DNA from: DASSFG01 sp035547915
Lineage (GTDB): Bacteria; Planctomycetota; Planctomycetia; Pirellulales; JAICIG01
NCBI GenBank assembly: GCA_035547915.1
Contig: DASZTS010000015.1
Location: forward strand, 281,783 to 345,782
DNA length: 64,000 bases
Reading direction: 5' to 3'
Shown here: piece after piece, positions 26,950 through 35,262 of the stretch
Layout of the letters: each line of letters starts with the position of its first letter
Numbering within the stretch: position 1 is the stretch's first letter
The notes under the pieces: generated by a model
The model's input: the letters and a program-made list of their open reading frames with translations, nothing else
Database searches by the model: none
Told to the model about the DNA's origin: nothing
Made by a program: the position numbers and the translations under genes

Positions 26950-27873
26950 TCATTCGCCGGGGCTATCTGGACTTCCCGTTGCCCCCGCTTTCTCAACGGA
27001 TGGGTACGGCTCCCAGCGAGGCAGTGGCACTGGGGTGGCCGACGATGCCGTGTTGTCGCCGATGTGGCCGAACATACGACGGACCAGCGCACGGTAGCGC
27101 CGGCGCTCGCCTGCGGCGACCCATATCAAGAAGGCATTACAACCCAGCGAGGTCAGCAGGCCGAGCGACACCAATGCGGATTTGACGGTACTCCCTGCTG
27201 GCTTTTCCGGCGCGCGGTCCGAGGGCGATTCGGGGTCGGATGCGTGCGCGAGATGCTTTTCTTCGCCTTTTTCGGATGGGCTTTCGTCGTCCTGGGTGGG
27301 CTTTTTTCGCTTGTTCGCCGAGGAGGACACACGCTCCGTCTTTTCTTTATCTGTCGACGCGTTGGTTGAGGTTTCGTGCTCGCCGGTGGCACGACCCGCA
27401 GCCGACTTATGCTGGTCCGCGGCGTGATAGCCGGCCACACGGTTGCGCAGCGGCTCCGCCTCCGCTTCGGCGATGTGCGGCGGTTCGTTTTCGTCGGCCG
27501 CGTTGCGCTCGTCGGGCAGGATCAGGGTCGGGCCGACAAGTGGCCCCGGCAACTGAGAAAGATCGATATCGGCCGGATTGGCGGCCTCGGTCGACTCGTC
27601 GGCAGGTGACGTTCCCCCGGCGCGCACGACGGTTGAATTCGGAGGCGGTTCACCGTGATGGGGGAGTCGGCCCTTCCCAACGGTGATCCGATAACTGCGG
27701 ATATTCCGCATCGAGGCCGGCAGGTCGCTGAAAAGATCCTGGCCCGATTTGAGCGAATCGAGCAGCTCCGGCTCGATCTGAATGATGTATTCGATTCCTC
27801 CGCCCGCCACCGGCTGCCAACCGTAATCGACACCGATTACCGCGGCCGACAAGCAGACGATGATTCCCGTCAT
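26950..27873 (-). CDS. Hypothetical protein with signal, low-complexity linker and C-terminal membrane helix
   Basis: About 307 residues. Residues 1-15 are a short hydrophobic signal, then a folded region to about residue 75 (GGGIEYIIQIEPELLDSLKSG and IRSYRITVGKG). The middle (about 80-215) is acidic, Ser/Glu/Lys-rich and probably disordered. Residues about 225-246 form a transmembrane helix (LVSLGLLTSLGCNAFLIWVA) followed by Arg, so a cytosolic tail is likely. ATG 27873 has GGGAG about ten bases upstream. I do not recognise the family. The layout suggests an envelope protein anchored near its C-terminus. Confidence 0.7.
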   Translation of the reverse strand: MTGIIVCLSAAVIGVDYGWQPVAGGGIEYIIQIEPELLDSLKSGQDLFSDLPASMRNIRSYRITVGKGRLPHHGEPPPNSTVVRAGGTSPADESTEAANPADIDLSQLPGPLVGPTLILPDERNAADENEPPHIAEAEAEPLRNRVAGYHAADQHKSAAGRATGEHETSTNASTDKEKTERVSSSANKRKKPTQDDESPSEKGEEKHLAHASDPESPSDRAPEKPAGSTVKSALVSLGLLTSLGCNAFLIWVAAGERRRYRALVRRMFGHIGDNTASSATPVPLPRWEPYPSVEKAGATGSPDSPGE

Positions 27874-28244
27874 GGTTCCGTGGTCTCCCGCTTTTTGGAC
27901 CGTTTCATCGTAACATGCCGGCTTTACAAATAAATGCGTCGGTTCGCGATTTGGCGGCTGGGAAGCTTGGAAATCAAACACACAGGCCCACGGACGCCGA
28001 GGTCGAGATCTCATTGGTGGCCGATGTTACAAAACGTCTAAACACCGCATGTTAGTCAAACCCATCGGGGGGGCAGGTTTTGAAACCGCTGCGAACTGCG
28101 TCGCGCGGGGTTCTCGAGCGGACCTGGCCAAGCTCACGTGCGGCCCAAATTCACTTGCCGCTAGGTGCAATCCCCTGATTGGCCTGCTAGCATGAGGGGG
28201 CGTCTTTTGGGCACCAACGTTAGGGCCATAGCGGTAATGTACCG
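27874..28244. other. Divergent spacer upstream of the Tgl-like gene
   Basis: 371 bp between two divergent envelope-protein genes. It is more AT-rich than the flanks near 27890-27990, where promoters would be expected. I see no conserved motif or convincing small gene. Confidence 0.35.
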
Positions 28245-29810
28245 ATGAACACGACCGACCGAAACAAGTGGCGCCGACTCCCGCCTGCGACGGGGCTCTT
28301 CGTACTTTTTGGGTTAGTGTTGGTCGGAGCGTGCCTGGGCGTCGTGGCACTGCGCGAACGCGGACCGGCCGCGCACGCCGCGGGAGTTCCCTCGGTTGCC
28401 GGTGCGCAAGGAAGCGATTCGGACAACGTTAGTTCTACCGCCGGATCGTCCGACGTCGTATCGGAGGACGGCGGTGCAGCCGCCGAGGATCTGCCCGAAA
28501 AGCATGTCGCCGCGGGCGACGAAGATTCGACGAGCGACGGCGAGTCGACGTCAGTCGATTCATCTGATGCAGCGGTCGCGCAGCCCGCCGAGGCGATTGC
28601 CGAGGCGACTCAAACGGCCAAGAGTGTGGTCGAACGGCCTTCCGCGAGTGCCTCGAAACCGGCAGTGGCCAAAACGACGGGCGCGTCGCCAGCTCAGACG
28701 CGCGATGACCAAGGGGTGGTGTTCGTCGGCCAGTCGGACCAGATCGCGTTGGTCAAGGCGCAGATGCGTGAACTGCTCGCACAGATGGGTTGGACCGCCG
28801 GCCAGGTCACGGTGCGCGAGCCGGAAGTCGGCGAGCGGGTCGCGTACGCCCTCAATGGCACGCCCGGCGACACGAACACGTTCGTGCTTTCGCAACGACC
28901 GCAACTCGCCATCTCGCCCGAAGTGATCCATTACACCAGCCGGCAGGGACAAGCAAAGACACTGGCTCTCGTCTCGCAGAAGGAGATCCTGGCCACGATG
29001 TTTCAGGCCGGGCGGGCGTTCGTCTTCAGCGGCCCGAATTGCACGGTCGACCGGCTGAAGGAACACATCGCCCTGCGGCAAAACATCGTCTACTGGGGAC
29101 TGCGGGCGGATTGGGTCTTTCCGGAAGACAAAGTCTACCGCTACAACACCGGCGACTACTGGCAGGTGATGCAGGGAGACGATTGGACGCTCAAGCCGGG
29201 TATGAGGGCGACCCAGGCCGTCGCCGACGCCTTCGTAGGGAAGTTCTCGTACCAGATCGGCTGCACCAGCGCGTGCCGCTTCATCTATGTCCACGGCATC
29301 CTCAACTTCTTTCAGCAGGTTCGGCCCAACGTGGCCGTACTTGCCCGACTGGAACAGATCCTCGACCGCGAGCGTCCCTTCGTCGATATCGCTCCGCTGG
29401 TCGACCGTCAGACACGGGCCGTGTTGAAGGAAGGACGGCTCATGGACCGCCACTCCGACGTTCCGGCGGATAACTGGGTGCCGGGCGATTGGGGCTGGAT
29501 CAAGAACCCAGACGACAAGTCGTCCGAGGAGTTGGGGAGCGAGGGTTGCAACATCATCTACGCCGGCGGCGGTTTCTTCGTGAACTACTACCCCGAGCGG
29601 CCTCCCAAGACCCTCGACCAGGCCATCAAGCGTGTCTACGGGTGGCGGTTCGGGCTCGAGGAGTCGGAATTGGACCTCGCCGATGACCTGATGCACCAGC
29701 TCCGCCAGGATCCACGCGCCGGCGGCATGTTGCGCGACGTGCGTGATTTTCCCAAAATGTTCGGACCCGGTCCCGCAACGGGCATCGCCGCAAGGCAGCC
29801 AGGGGCGTAA
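28245..29810 (+). CDS. Membrane-anchored Tgl-type transglutaminase-like protein
   Basis: 521 residues: a short basic N-terminus, one transmembrane helix (about 15-36), an acidic Ser/Ala-rich linker (40-150) and a folded domain (about 155-500). The domain shares the block order of Bacillus spore-coat transglutaminase Tgl as I recall it: NTGDYWQV (like NTTYWRV), GCTSACRFIY with Cys340 at the Tgl Cys116 position, and GDWGWIKNPD ... NIIYAGG (like GDCLYFKNPE ... NVILLGE). Tgl forms epsilon-(gamma-glutamyl)lysine cross-links. The two Glu that assist Cys116 in Tgl appear changed (Gly339; Gly434 or Cys435, with Glu433 nearby), so activity is uncertain. Outside-facing topology would place it in the envelope. 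The homology is my own alignment by eye. Confidence 0.68.
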   Translation: MNTTDRNKWRRLPPATGLFVLFGLVLVGACLGVVALRERGPAAHAAGVPSVAGAQGSDSDNVSSTAGSSDVVSEDGGAAAEDLPEKHVAAGDEDSTSDGESTSVDSSDAAVAQPAEAIAEATQTAKSVVERPSASASKPAVAKTTGASPAQTRDDQGVVFVGQSDQIALVKAQMRELLAQMGWTAGQVTVREPEVGERVAYALNGTPGDTNTFVLSQRPQLAISPEVIHYTSRQGQAKTLALVSQKEILATMFQAGRAFVFSGPNCTVDRLKEHIALRQNIVYWGLRADWVFPEDKVYRYNTGDYWQVMQGDDWTLKPGMRATQAVADAFVGKFSYQIGCTSACRFIYVHGILNFFQQVRPNVAVLARLEQILDRERPFVDIAPLVDRQTRAVLKEGRLMDRHSDVPADNWVPGDWGWIKNPDDKSSEELGSEGCNIIYAGGGFFVNYYPERPPKTLDQAIKRVYGWRFGLEESELDLADDLMHQLRQDPRAGGMLRDVRDFPKMFGPGPATGIAARQPGA

Positions 29811-29868
29811 TCGCGGGGCGCGGCAGCCGCCTAACGGGTGCCGTAGTCAGCCGTCTTCCGCGATCTTG

Positions 29869-29966
29869 GAGCGGCTGACAAAACCCGGACGCCGGAGCGC
29901 CGCAGGCAAGAAATCGGCCGTGAAACGCCGATTTTGTGAAGCTCGATCCGGTTTTGTCGGTTGCTC
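29869..29966 (+). repeat. Family A structured intergenic repeat, full copy
   Basis: A 98-bp element between the converging Tgl-like and AddB-like genes, ending one base before the latter's stop codon. The outer arms GAGCGGCTGACAAAACC and GGTTTTGTCGGTTGCTC pair imperfectly. An inner perfect 7-bp stem AATCGGC/GCCGATT encloses CGTGAAAC. Close relatives lie at 55033-55130 and, reversed, at 50197-50293; a shorter one is at 18509-18573. Confidence 0.7.
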
Positions 29967-32852
29967 TTATAGCTGCGGAACTTCCTCGATTTCGCCCTCG
30001 GCATTCGCGTAGCCGCGGCGTTGCTGTTCGAGGCAAATGGCGGCGAAGTCGTCGAAGCTCGGACCGGGCGTAGTCGGCGGCCAAAACCTTTCGGTGCGGA
30101 TCGCGCGGACCACCTCCGCCGCGGCCTCGTCGGCCGACGCTAAATCAGCAGGCCCCCAGGTGGCCAGTTCGTCTTTGACGGCGGTCAGGGCCTTGGGCAA
30201 CAGGATGTAGCCCAGACCGACCGCGGCGCTTTCGATCTCGACGATGCGCGTGAGGTGTCGGTAGAGCGGCAACTGCAAGTCGATCCATTCGCCGTTCTTG
30301 CGTCGATGCGTCTTCTCGGGCGAATCGCCTCGATCGGATGTCTTGTAATCGAAGATGAGGTAGCGGCCGTCGCCTGCGTGGCGATCGATGCGGTCGATGC
30401 GGGCCTTCAGATACATCGGCTTTCCGTCTACCGAGAAGGGCGCGGCGCCGTCCGGTACTTCCACCTCGGTCTTCACGATCCGCCAGCCCTGCGCCGACCA
30501 ACCGGCCTGCCAGCGTGCGAATGCGGCCAGCCGTAGGCGCAGGTGTTCGATCTGCACTTCGACGGCCGGCAGCCGTTCTTTGCCAAAGCGGCCGGTGATC
30601 AAGCGGTCGAGCGCGGAGTCGAGCAGCGACCGAATTCTTTCCGGGTCGGTCAAACGCGAGTTCGCGGGATCCTCGCCGAAGACCTTGAGCACGTCGTGCG
30701 CGAGCGATCCGAACGCTTGCGGATCGAGCTCTTCGGCCAGATCGTTCAGCGCGGCGAGCCGCAACACATGCCGCAAGTAAAATCGATAAGGGCAGGCCAG
30801 ATAGTCGCGGAATTGTGTCACGCGTAGGCTGGTAATCGGCGCTGCGAGCCGCCGCGGCTTAGGTGGCTCGAAACGAGATTTCGCTTGGCCCGCCGGCAAC
30901 CCGTGTGGCACGCGGTCCATTCCGTCCGGCGACGCGGAGACACCGAAATAACCGAGCACGCGCCGGGCGATTCGCTCGGGCGGACAGGCGAAGGCCAACC
31001 GGCTCGGCGTGAGGGGATCGCCCTCGGCCGACCGGCGCCCAGCTATCAGACGCAGTTCGCGGCGCGAACCGACGAGCGTCGCCAGGGCGTAGCAGTCGCG
31101 CGCGTAGCGATGGTCGTTGTCGACCAGTCCGAGCTGTCGCCGCAGCGCATTGGGCAAGAACGGGTCGGAGTTGATGAACGAGGGGACGATGCCGTCGTTG
31201 AACCCCGTTACGACCAAGGCCGGGGCATCGTCGAGCGGAAGTTCCAGCCAGCCCAACAGCTCGATGGCCGGCTGGCCGGCGGGGGGCGGAACCGGCTCGT
31301 CCTCGATCTGCCGCAACACGAGCCGGATGGCATCGGCCGCCTGCCAGCGTCCCGATAACTTCGCGTCGGCCGCGAACGCTTCGCGCAGCACACCGTGGAT
31401 TGCCTCGCATGCGGCGAGCAACACGCGGCCGCGCGTCTGGTTGCCGTCGAGCGGCGCCGAACCATAAATGGAGACGAGCAAGGCGACCATCTCGCGGGCC
31501 CATTCGGCGAGCGATCGCTGTCCGTGAAATGGCTTTACAAGTCGATCCACCTTCGCCTGAAGATCGGCCACCTGGGCCGTGGCCGCGCCGCGCTCCGACG
31601 AAGGGGTGCTCAACCTCACTTGCAGGTGCTGGCCGTACCAGCTATCGAGCGCCGCGAGCCAATCGCCTCCCGCCGTTTGGTCGCCGCCCGCCTCGCCCAC
31701 CAGCCAGGTCTCGAGGTCGGGATGTCGCACGAGCGCCGCGAAGTCGGTGAACCGTTCGCCGTCGACGTAATCGGCGACGGCTGCTAAAAGCCGATAGGGC
31801 GCCGTTTGCCGCACGCACAGCGCCTCGCCATAGCGCGATGGCAGGCCGAACTGATCGAGGCGGCGTTCGAGGAATGGCACGATGCTCGTGTCGGGCACGC
31901 CGATCGTGATCTCGTCGGCCGCGTATTGCCCTTCGAACCCGGCCAAGGTGTCGATCACGGCCGTGGCCTGCTCGGCGGGCCCTTCCACGACCACCATTCG
32001 TTCCTCGTCGAGGTCGAGGTGGGCTTGCTTCCACGCGCCGACGGCAATCGCTCCGAACCGGGTAAACCGATCGGCGAGCTCGGTCGGAGCGAAGACGAGG
32101 GCCGTCACGCGGTCGGCGACCTGTTCCAGCAGCTTTTCGACCGCGGGCATGAGATCGGCCACGCCCACAAGGACGATCTCGTTCGCACAGCGGCACGCGT
32201 TGCGGCGTATCGCGTCGAGTCGGGCCAATTGGACGTCGACCAGGCCGATCTGCTTGAGCCGATGTGCGTACGATTCTTGCACGGCGGCGAGCGTTTCCCA
32301 GCGGCCTGCCTCAGAGGCGCCGGTCAGCCGTGAATCTTGGTTTTCGGGCGAACGAATGGCACGCTCGACCTCGGCGAACGTCAATCCATGGCCGGTCAAC
32401 TCGGCGTGCAGGCGGCCGACCAGGTCGACGAGGCCGAGCCACCGCGCGGGATCGTTGCGGTCGGGCAGTTCCGGCGCGATTCGCCGCAGCAAGGCGGCGT
32501 CGGTCTCTTCCAGCGCCCGCAACAACGCGAGTTGGCAGCTCAGTCGGTCGGCGAACCGCCCAGCGGGCTCGTACAGCTTCTCGGGCAGGTGCCCCACGGT
32601 CACGATCTGCGGCGGCGCGAGTGCCAACCGCGACTGTTCGGCGTGCTCGACGACGACTTCGAGCAAACGCCGTCCGGCTCGTGCACCGGGTACGACGACG
32701 ATAATCCCGGTCAGATCGAGAGTGCCGGCTACGGCGTAGCGGTCCAGGAGCCAGAGCGCCGCCTGCTCCAAGGCGGGACGGCTCCATCCCAAGAACGTCG
32801 GCCCGCGATGTTGGTTCGTCAAGGCATATCCTAATGAACGGACGTCCCGCAT
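29967..32852 (-). CDS. AddB-like PD-(D/E)XK nuclease
   Basis: A 961-residue protein with the layout of AddB/RecB-type exonucleases: an inactivated helicase-like N-terminal two thirds (VVVPGARAGRRL where a P-loop would be, and ALVVTGFNDGIVPS at about 553-566) and a C-terminal PD-(D/E)XK nuclease. Nuclease motifs are RVTQFRDYLACPYRFYLRHVL (about 680-700), FGSLAHDVL, KARIDRIDR followed by YLIFDYKTS with the catalytic Asp and Lys, and LQLPLYRHL. The iron-sulfur Cys cluster seen in some AddB proteins is absent. Such proteins normally work with a helicase-nuclease (AddA) in double-strand break repair; no addA is in the window. Confidence 0.86.
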   Translation of the reverse strand: MRDVRSLGYALTNQHRGPTFLGWSRPALEQAALWLLDRYAVAGTLDLTGIIVVVPGARAGRRLLEVVVEHAEQSRLALAPPQIVTVGHLPEKLYEPAGRFADRLSCQLALLRALEETDAALLRRIAPELPDRNDPARWLGLVDLVGRLHAELTGHGLTFAEVERAIRSPENQDSRLTGASEAGRWETLAAVQESYAHRLKQIGLVDVQLARLDAIRRNACRCANEIVLVGVADLMPAVEKLLEQVADRVTALVFAPTELADRFTRFGAIAVGAWKQAHLDLDEERMVVVEGPAEQATAVIDTLAGFEGQYAADEITIGVPDTSIVPFLERRLDQFGLPSRYGEALCVRQTAPYRLLAAVADYVDGERFTDFAALVRHPDLETWLVGEAGGDQTAGGDWLAALDSWYGQHLQVRLSTPSSERGAATAQVADLQAKVDRLVKPFHGQRSLAEWAREMVALLVSIYGSAPLDGNQTRGRVLLAACEAIHGVLREAFAADAKLSGRWQAADAIRLVLRQIEDEPVPPPAGQPAIELLGWLELPLDDAPALVVTGFNDGIVPSFINSDPFLPNALRRQLGLVDNDHRYARDCYALATLVGSRRELRLIAGRRSAEGDPLTPSRLAFACPPERIARRVLGYFGVSASPDGMDRVPHGLPAGQAKSRFEPPKPRRLAAPITSLRVTQFRDYLACPYRFYLRHVLRLAALNDLAEELDPQAFGSLAHDVLKVFGEDPANSRLTDPERIRSLLDSALDRLITGRFGKERLPAVEVQIEHLRLRLAAFARWQAGWSAQGWRIVKTEVEVPDGAAPFSVDGKPMYLKARIDRIDRHAGDGRYLIFDYKTSDRGDSPEKTHRRKNGEWIDLQLPLYRHLTRIVEIESAAVGLGYILLPKALTAVKDELATWGPADLASADEAAAEVVRAIRTERFWPPTTPGPSFDDFAAICLEQQRRGYANAEGEIEEVPQL

Positions 32853-32950
32853 TATGATATCTTTTCGTCCGGCGTGCCATCGGCTTCGTGCGCCGCCGGA
32901 TGACGTAGAATGTAGAGTCCGGGTTGTCTTGAGCGGATCGATCGCACGGA

Positions 32951-35173
32951 ATGAATCCCAACGATTTATTGGCCGCTGCGCGGCACTGGCAACAGGCCGG
33001 CGAACTGGCGCGCGCCGAGACCGCCTATCGGCAGCTTTTGACGATCGATCCGGCGAACGCCGAACTGTGGTATCTGCTCGGCACCGTCTGCCAGCCGCAA
33101 GGCAAAGCCGCCGATGCGCTGGCCGCCTACCAAAAGTCGGTTTCGCTCAAGCCCGGTTTTGCCCAGGCCCAGAACAGCTTGGGAATCGCGCTGGCGCAGC
33201 AGGGGCGACCGCGCGAAGCGGAGGAATGCTTCGCGGCGGCGGTGCGGGCGCAGCCCGATTTCGCGCACGCGCACAACAATCTGGGCAACGCGCTCAAGGA
33301 ACAAGGTCGCCGGCAAGAAGCGCTCGCCGGCTACGAACAGGCCGTGCGACTCAAGGCCGACTTCGCCGAGGCCTACAACAACCTCGGTAATCTCCAACGC
33401 GAACTGGGCCAGCTCGACGATGCGGCGGCCAACTGCCGCGCGGCACTACGTCTGAAGCCCGACATGCCCGACGCCCACAACAACCTGGGCGCCGTCTATT
33501 CCGCCCAGAAGCGGTGGGAAGACGCGGTGGCCAGTTACCGCCAGGCGCTCGCCTTGCGGGCGGACCACGCCGAAGCGCGCAGCAATCTGGCGACCGCGCT
33601 GCGCGAAGTAGGGCAAGTCGACGAGGCGATCGTTCATTATCGCCAGGCGCTCACCCAGCGGCCCGATTTCGCCGAAGCGCATGGTGGCTTGGCCATGGCC
33701 CTGTCGCAACAAGGCGACCTCGACGGAGCCTTGGCAAGCTGCGAGCAAGCGTTGCGGTTGCGTCCCAACCTTGCCTCCGCACATCTGAGCATGGGGTTTG
33801 TGCTTTCCGAACTCGGACGGCGCGACGAGGCACTGGCGTGCTGTGCTCGAGCGCTCGAGCTCGATTCCGACATGCCCGACGCGCACAAAAACCGTTCTCT
33901 GGTGTGGCTGCTGGAGGGGCGGTTTACCGAAGGATGGGACGAATACGAATGGCGCTGGAAGTGTCCCGAGTTGCCCGAACGGCCCTTCCCACAGCCACGA
34001 TGGGACGGTGCCCCGCTGGAGGGCCGCAAGATTCTGCTGCATGCCGAGCAGGGCCTGGGCGACACGCTCCATTTCGTCCGATACGCTCCGCTCGTGCGTG
34101 AGCGCGGCGGCCACGTGATCGTGGTCTGCCAGCGGCCGCTCGTGTCGCTCCTGAGTCGTTGTGAAGGGGTCGAGTCGGTCGTTGCGCAGGGTGATGCGTT
34201 GCCCGCTTTCGATACCCATGCGCCGCTCTTGAGTCTGCCGCGGATCTTCGGCACGACGCTCGACAACATCCCGGCCGACGTGCCGTACCTATGCCCCCTG
34301 CCAGAATTGGTGGAGCGATGGCACGCCGAATTGGCCACCACGCCTGGTTTTAAGGTGGGCATTGCCTGGCAGGGGAGCCGTACGCATCGCCGCGACCGTG
34401 GCCGATCGATACCGCTCGCGCGGTTCGCGCCTTTGGCCGAGTTGGCGGGCGTGCGGCTCTACAGCCTGCAAAAGAACTTCGGTCAGGAGCAGATCGCGCA
34501 GGTGGGCTTCGGCGATCGCATCGTCGATCTGTCGCCGCGACTCGAGACCTTCGAGGACACAGCGGCCGTGGTGCAGAACCTCGATCTGGTGATCTCCTGC
34601 GACACGTCGCTCGTGCACCTGGCCGGCGGATTGGGCAGGCCGGTCTGGACGGCCGTGGCCGTCGTGCCCGATTGGCGCTGGCTGCTCGACCGCGACGATA
34701 CGCCCTGGTATCCGACGATGCGACTCTTCCGCCAGGCGCGGCGGGGCGACTGGCAAGAGGTTTTTGAGCGGATCGTCGCAGCGCTGGCCGAGCGTGCCGG
34801 AGTGCCGCTGCCTGCCAAGCCGATCACGGTCGAAATCAGCGCGGGCGAGCTCCTTGACCGCATCGTGCTGCTCGAGGTCGAACGGATGCGCGGGGCGGGA
34901 TCGGTCGGAGTGGATGAGAAACTGGCGTCACTGGATTCCGCGCTGAAACGGGCCATGGGCGTGCCACCCGGCCTCGCTCGGTTGAAAGACGAACTACAAG
35001 AGACGCGGCTGGCCCTGCACGACGCACATCGCGAGGTCGCCCGTTGCCGCGAGTCGGCCGATTACGGTTCGAAGTTTGTCGAGCTGGCGAAGCAGGTTTT
35101 CCTGTATGAGGAGCGGCGGCGCGAGGTTCTGCTCCGCATCGACGAGTTTGCAGGTCAACGAAGATCGACTTGA
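32951..35173 (+). CDS. TPR protein with C-terminal glycosyltransferase-like domain
   Basis: 740 residues. Residues 1-320 are about nine tandem 34-residue tetratricopeptide repeats (typical ALKPDFAEAHNNLGNAL-type units). Residues about 330-620 form a GT-B-type domain like those of heptosyltransferase-related proteins: LHAEQGLGDTLHFVRYAPLV, KVGIAWQGSRTHRRDRGRS and DLVISCDTSLVHLAGGLGRPVW. The last 120 residues (ISAGELLDRIVLLEVERM, then LKDELQETRLALHDAHREV) resemble a small alpha-helical domain often found after such glycosyltransferases. It probably glycosylates an envelope or secreted acceptor, with the repeats binding the acceptor or partners. The following gene is a paralogue that begins at or just after its stop codon. 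Confidence 0.85.
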   Translation: MNPNDLLAAARHWQQAGELARAETAYRQLLTIDPANAELWYLLGTVCQPQGKAADALAAYQKSVSLKPGFAQAQNSLGIALAQQGRPREAEECFAAAVRAQPDFAHAHNNLGNALKEQGRRQEALAGYEQAVRLKADFAEAYNNLGNLQRELGQLDDAAANCRAALRLKPDMPDAHNNLGAVYSAQKRWEDAVASYRQALALRADHAEARSNLATALREVGQVDEAIVHYRQALTQRPDFAEAHGGLAMALSQQGDLDGALASCEQALRLRPNLASAHLSMGFVLSELGRRDEALACCARALELDSDMPDAHKNRSLVWLLEGRFTEGWDEYEWRWKCPELPERPFPQPRWDGAPLEGRKILLHAEQGLGDTLHFVRYAPLVRERGGHVIVVCQRPLVSLLSRCEGVESVVAQGDALPAFDTHAPLLSLPRIFGTTLDNIPADVPYLCPLPELVERWHAELATTPGFKVGIAWQGSRTHRRDRGRSIPLARFAPLAELAGVRLYSLQKNFGQEQIAQVGFGDRIVDLSPRLETFEDTAAVVQNLDLVISCDTSLVHLAGGLGRPVWTAVAVVPDWRWLLDRDDTPWYPTMRLFRQARRGDWQEVFERIVAALAERAGVPLPAKPITVEISAGELLDRIVLLEVERMRGAGSVGVDEKLASLDSALKRAMGVPPGLARLKDELQETRLALHDAHREVARCRESADYGSKFVELAKQVFLYEERRREVLLRIDEFAGQRRST

Positions 35174-35262
35174 GCCGCCCGAGATTGGATGATGCCGACC
35201 TACGATTGCACGTTCGCAGAAGTCCCCGCCCGCGGGCGGACGAATTTGGAGGCAGTGCCCAC

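Noticed and set aside
28278..28350. LPPATG followed by a hydrophobic stretch in the Tgl-like protein, like a sortase signal
   Set aside because: It is at the N-terminus and forms the membrane anchor; sortase signals are C-terminal, and no sortase gene is present.
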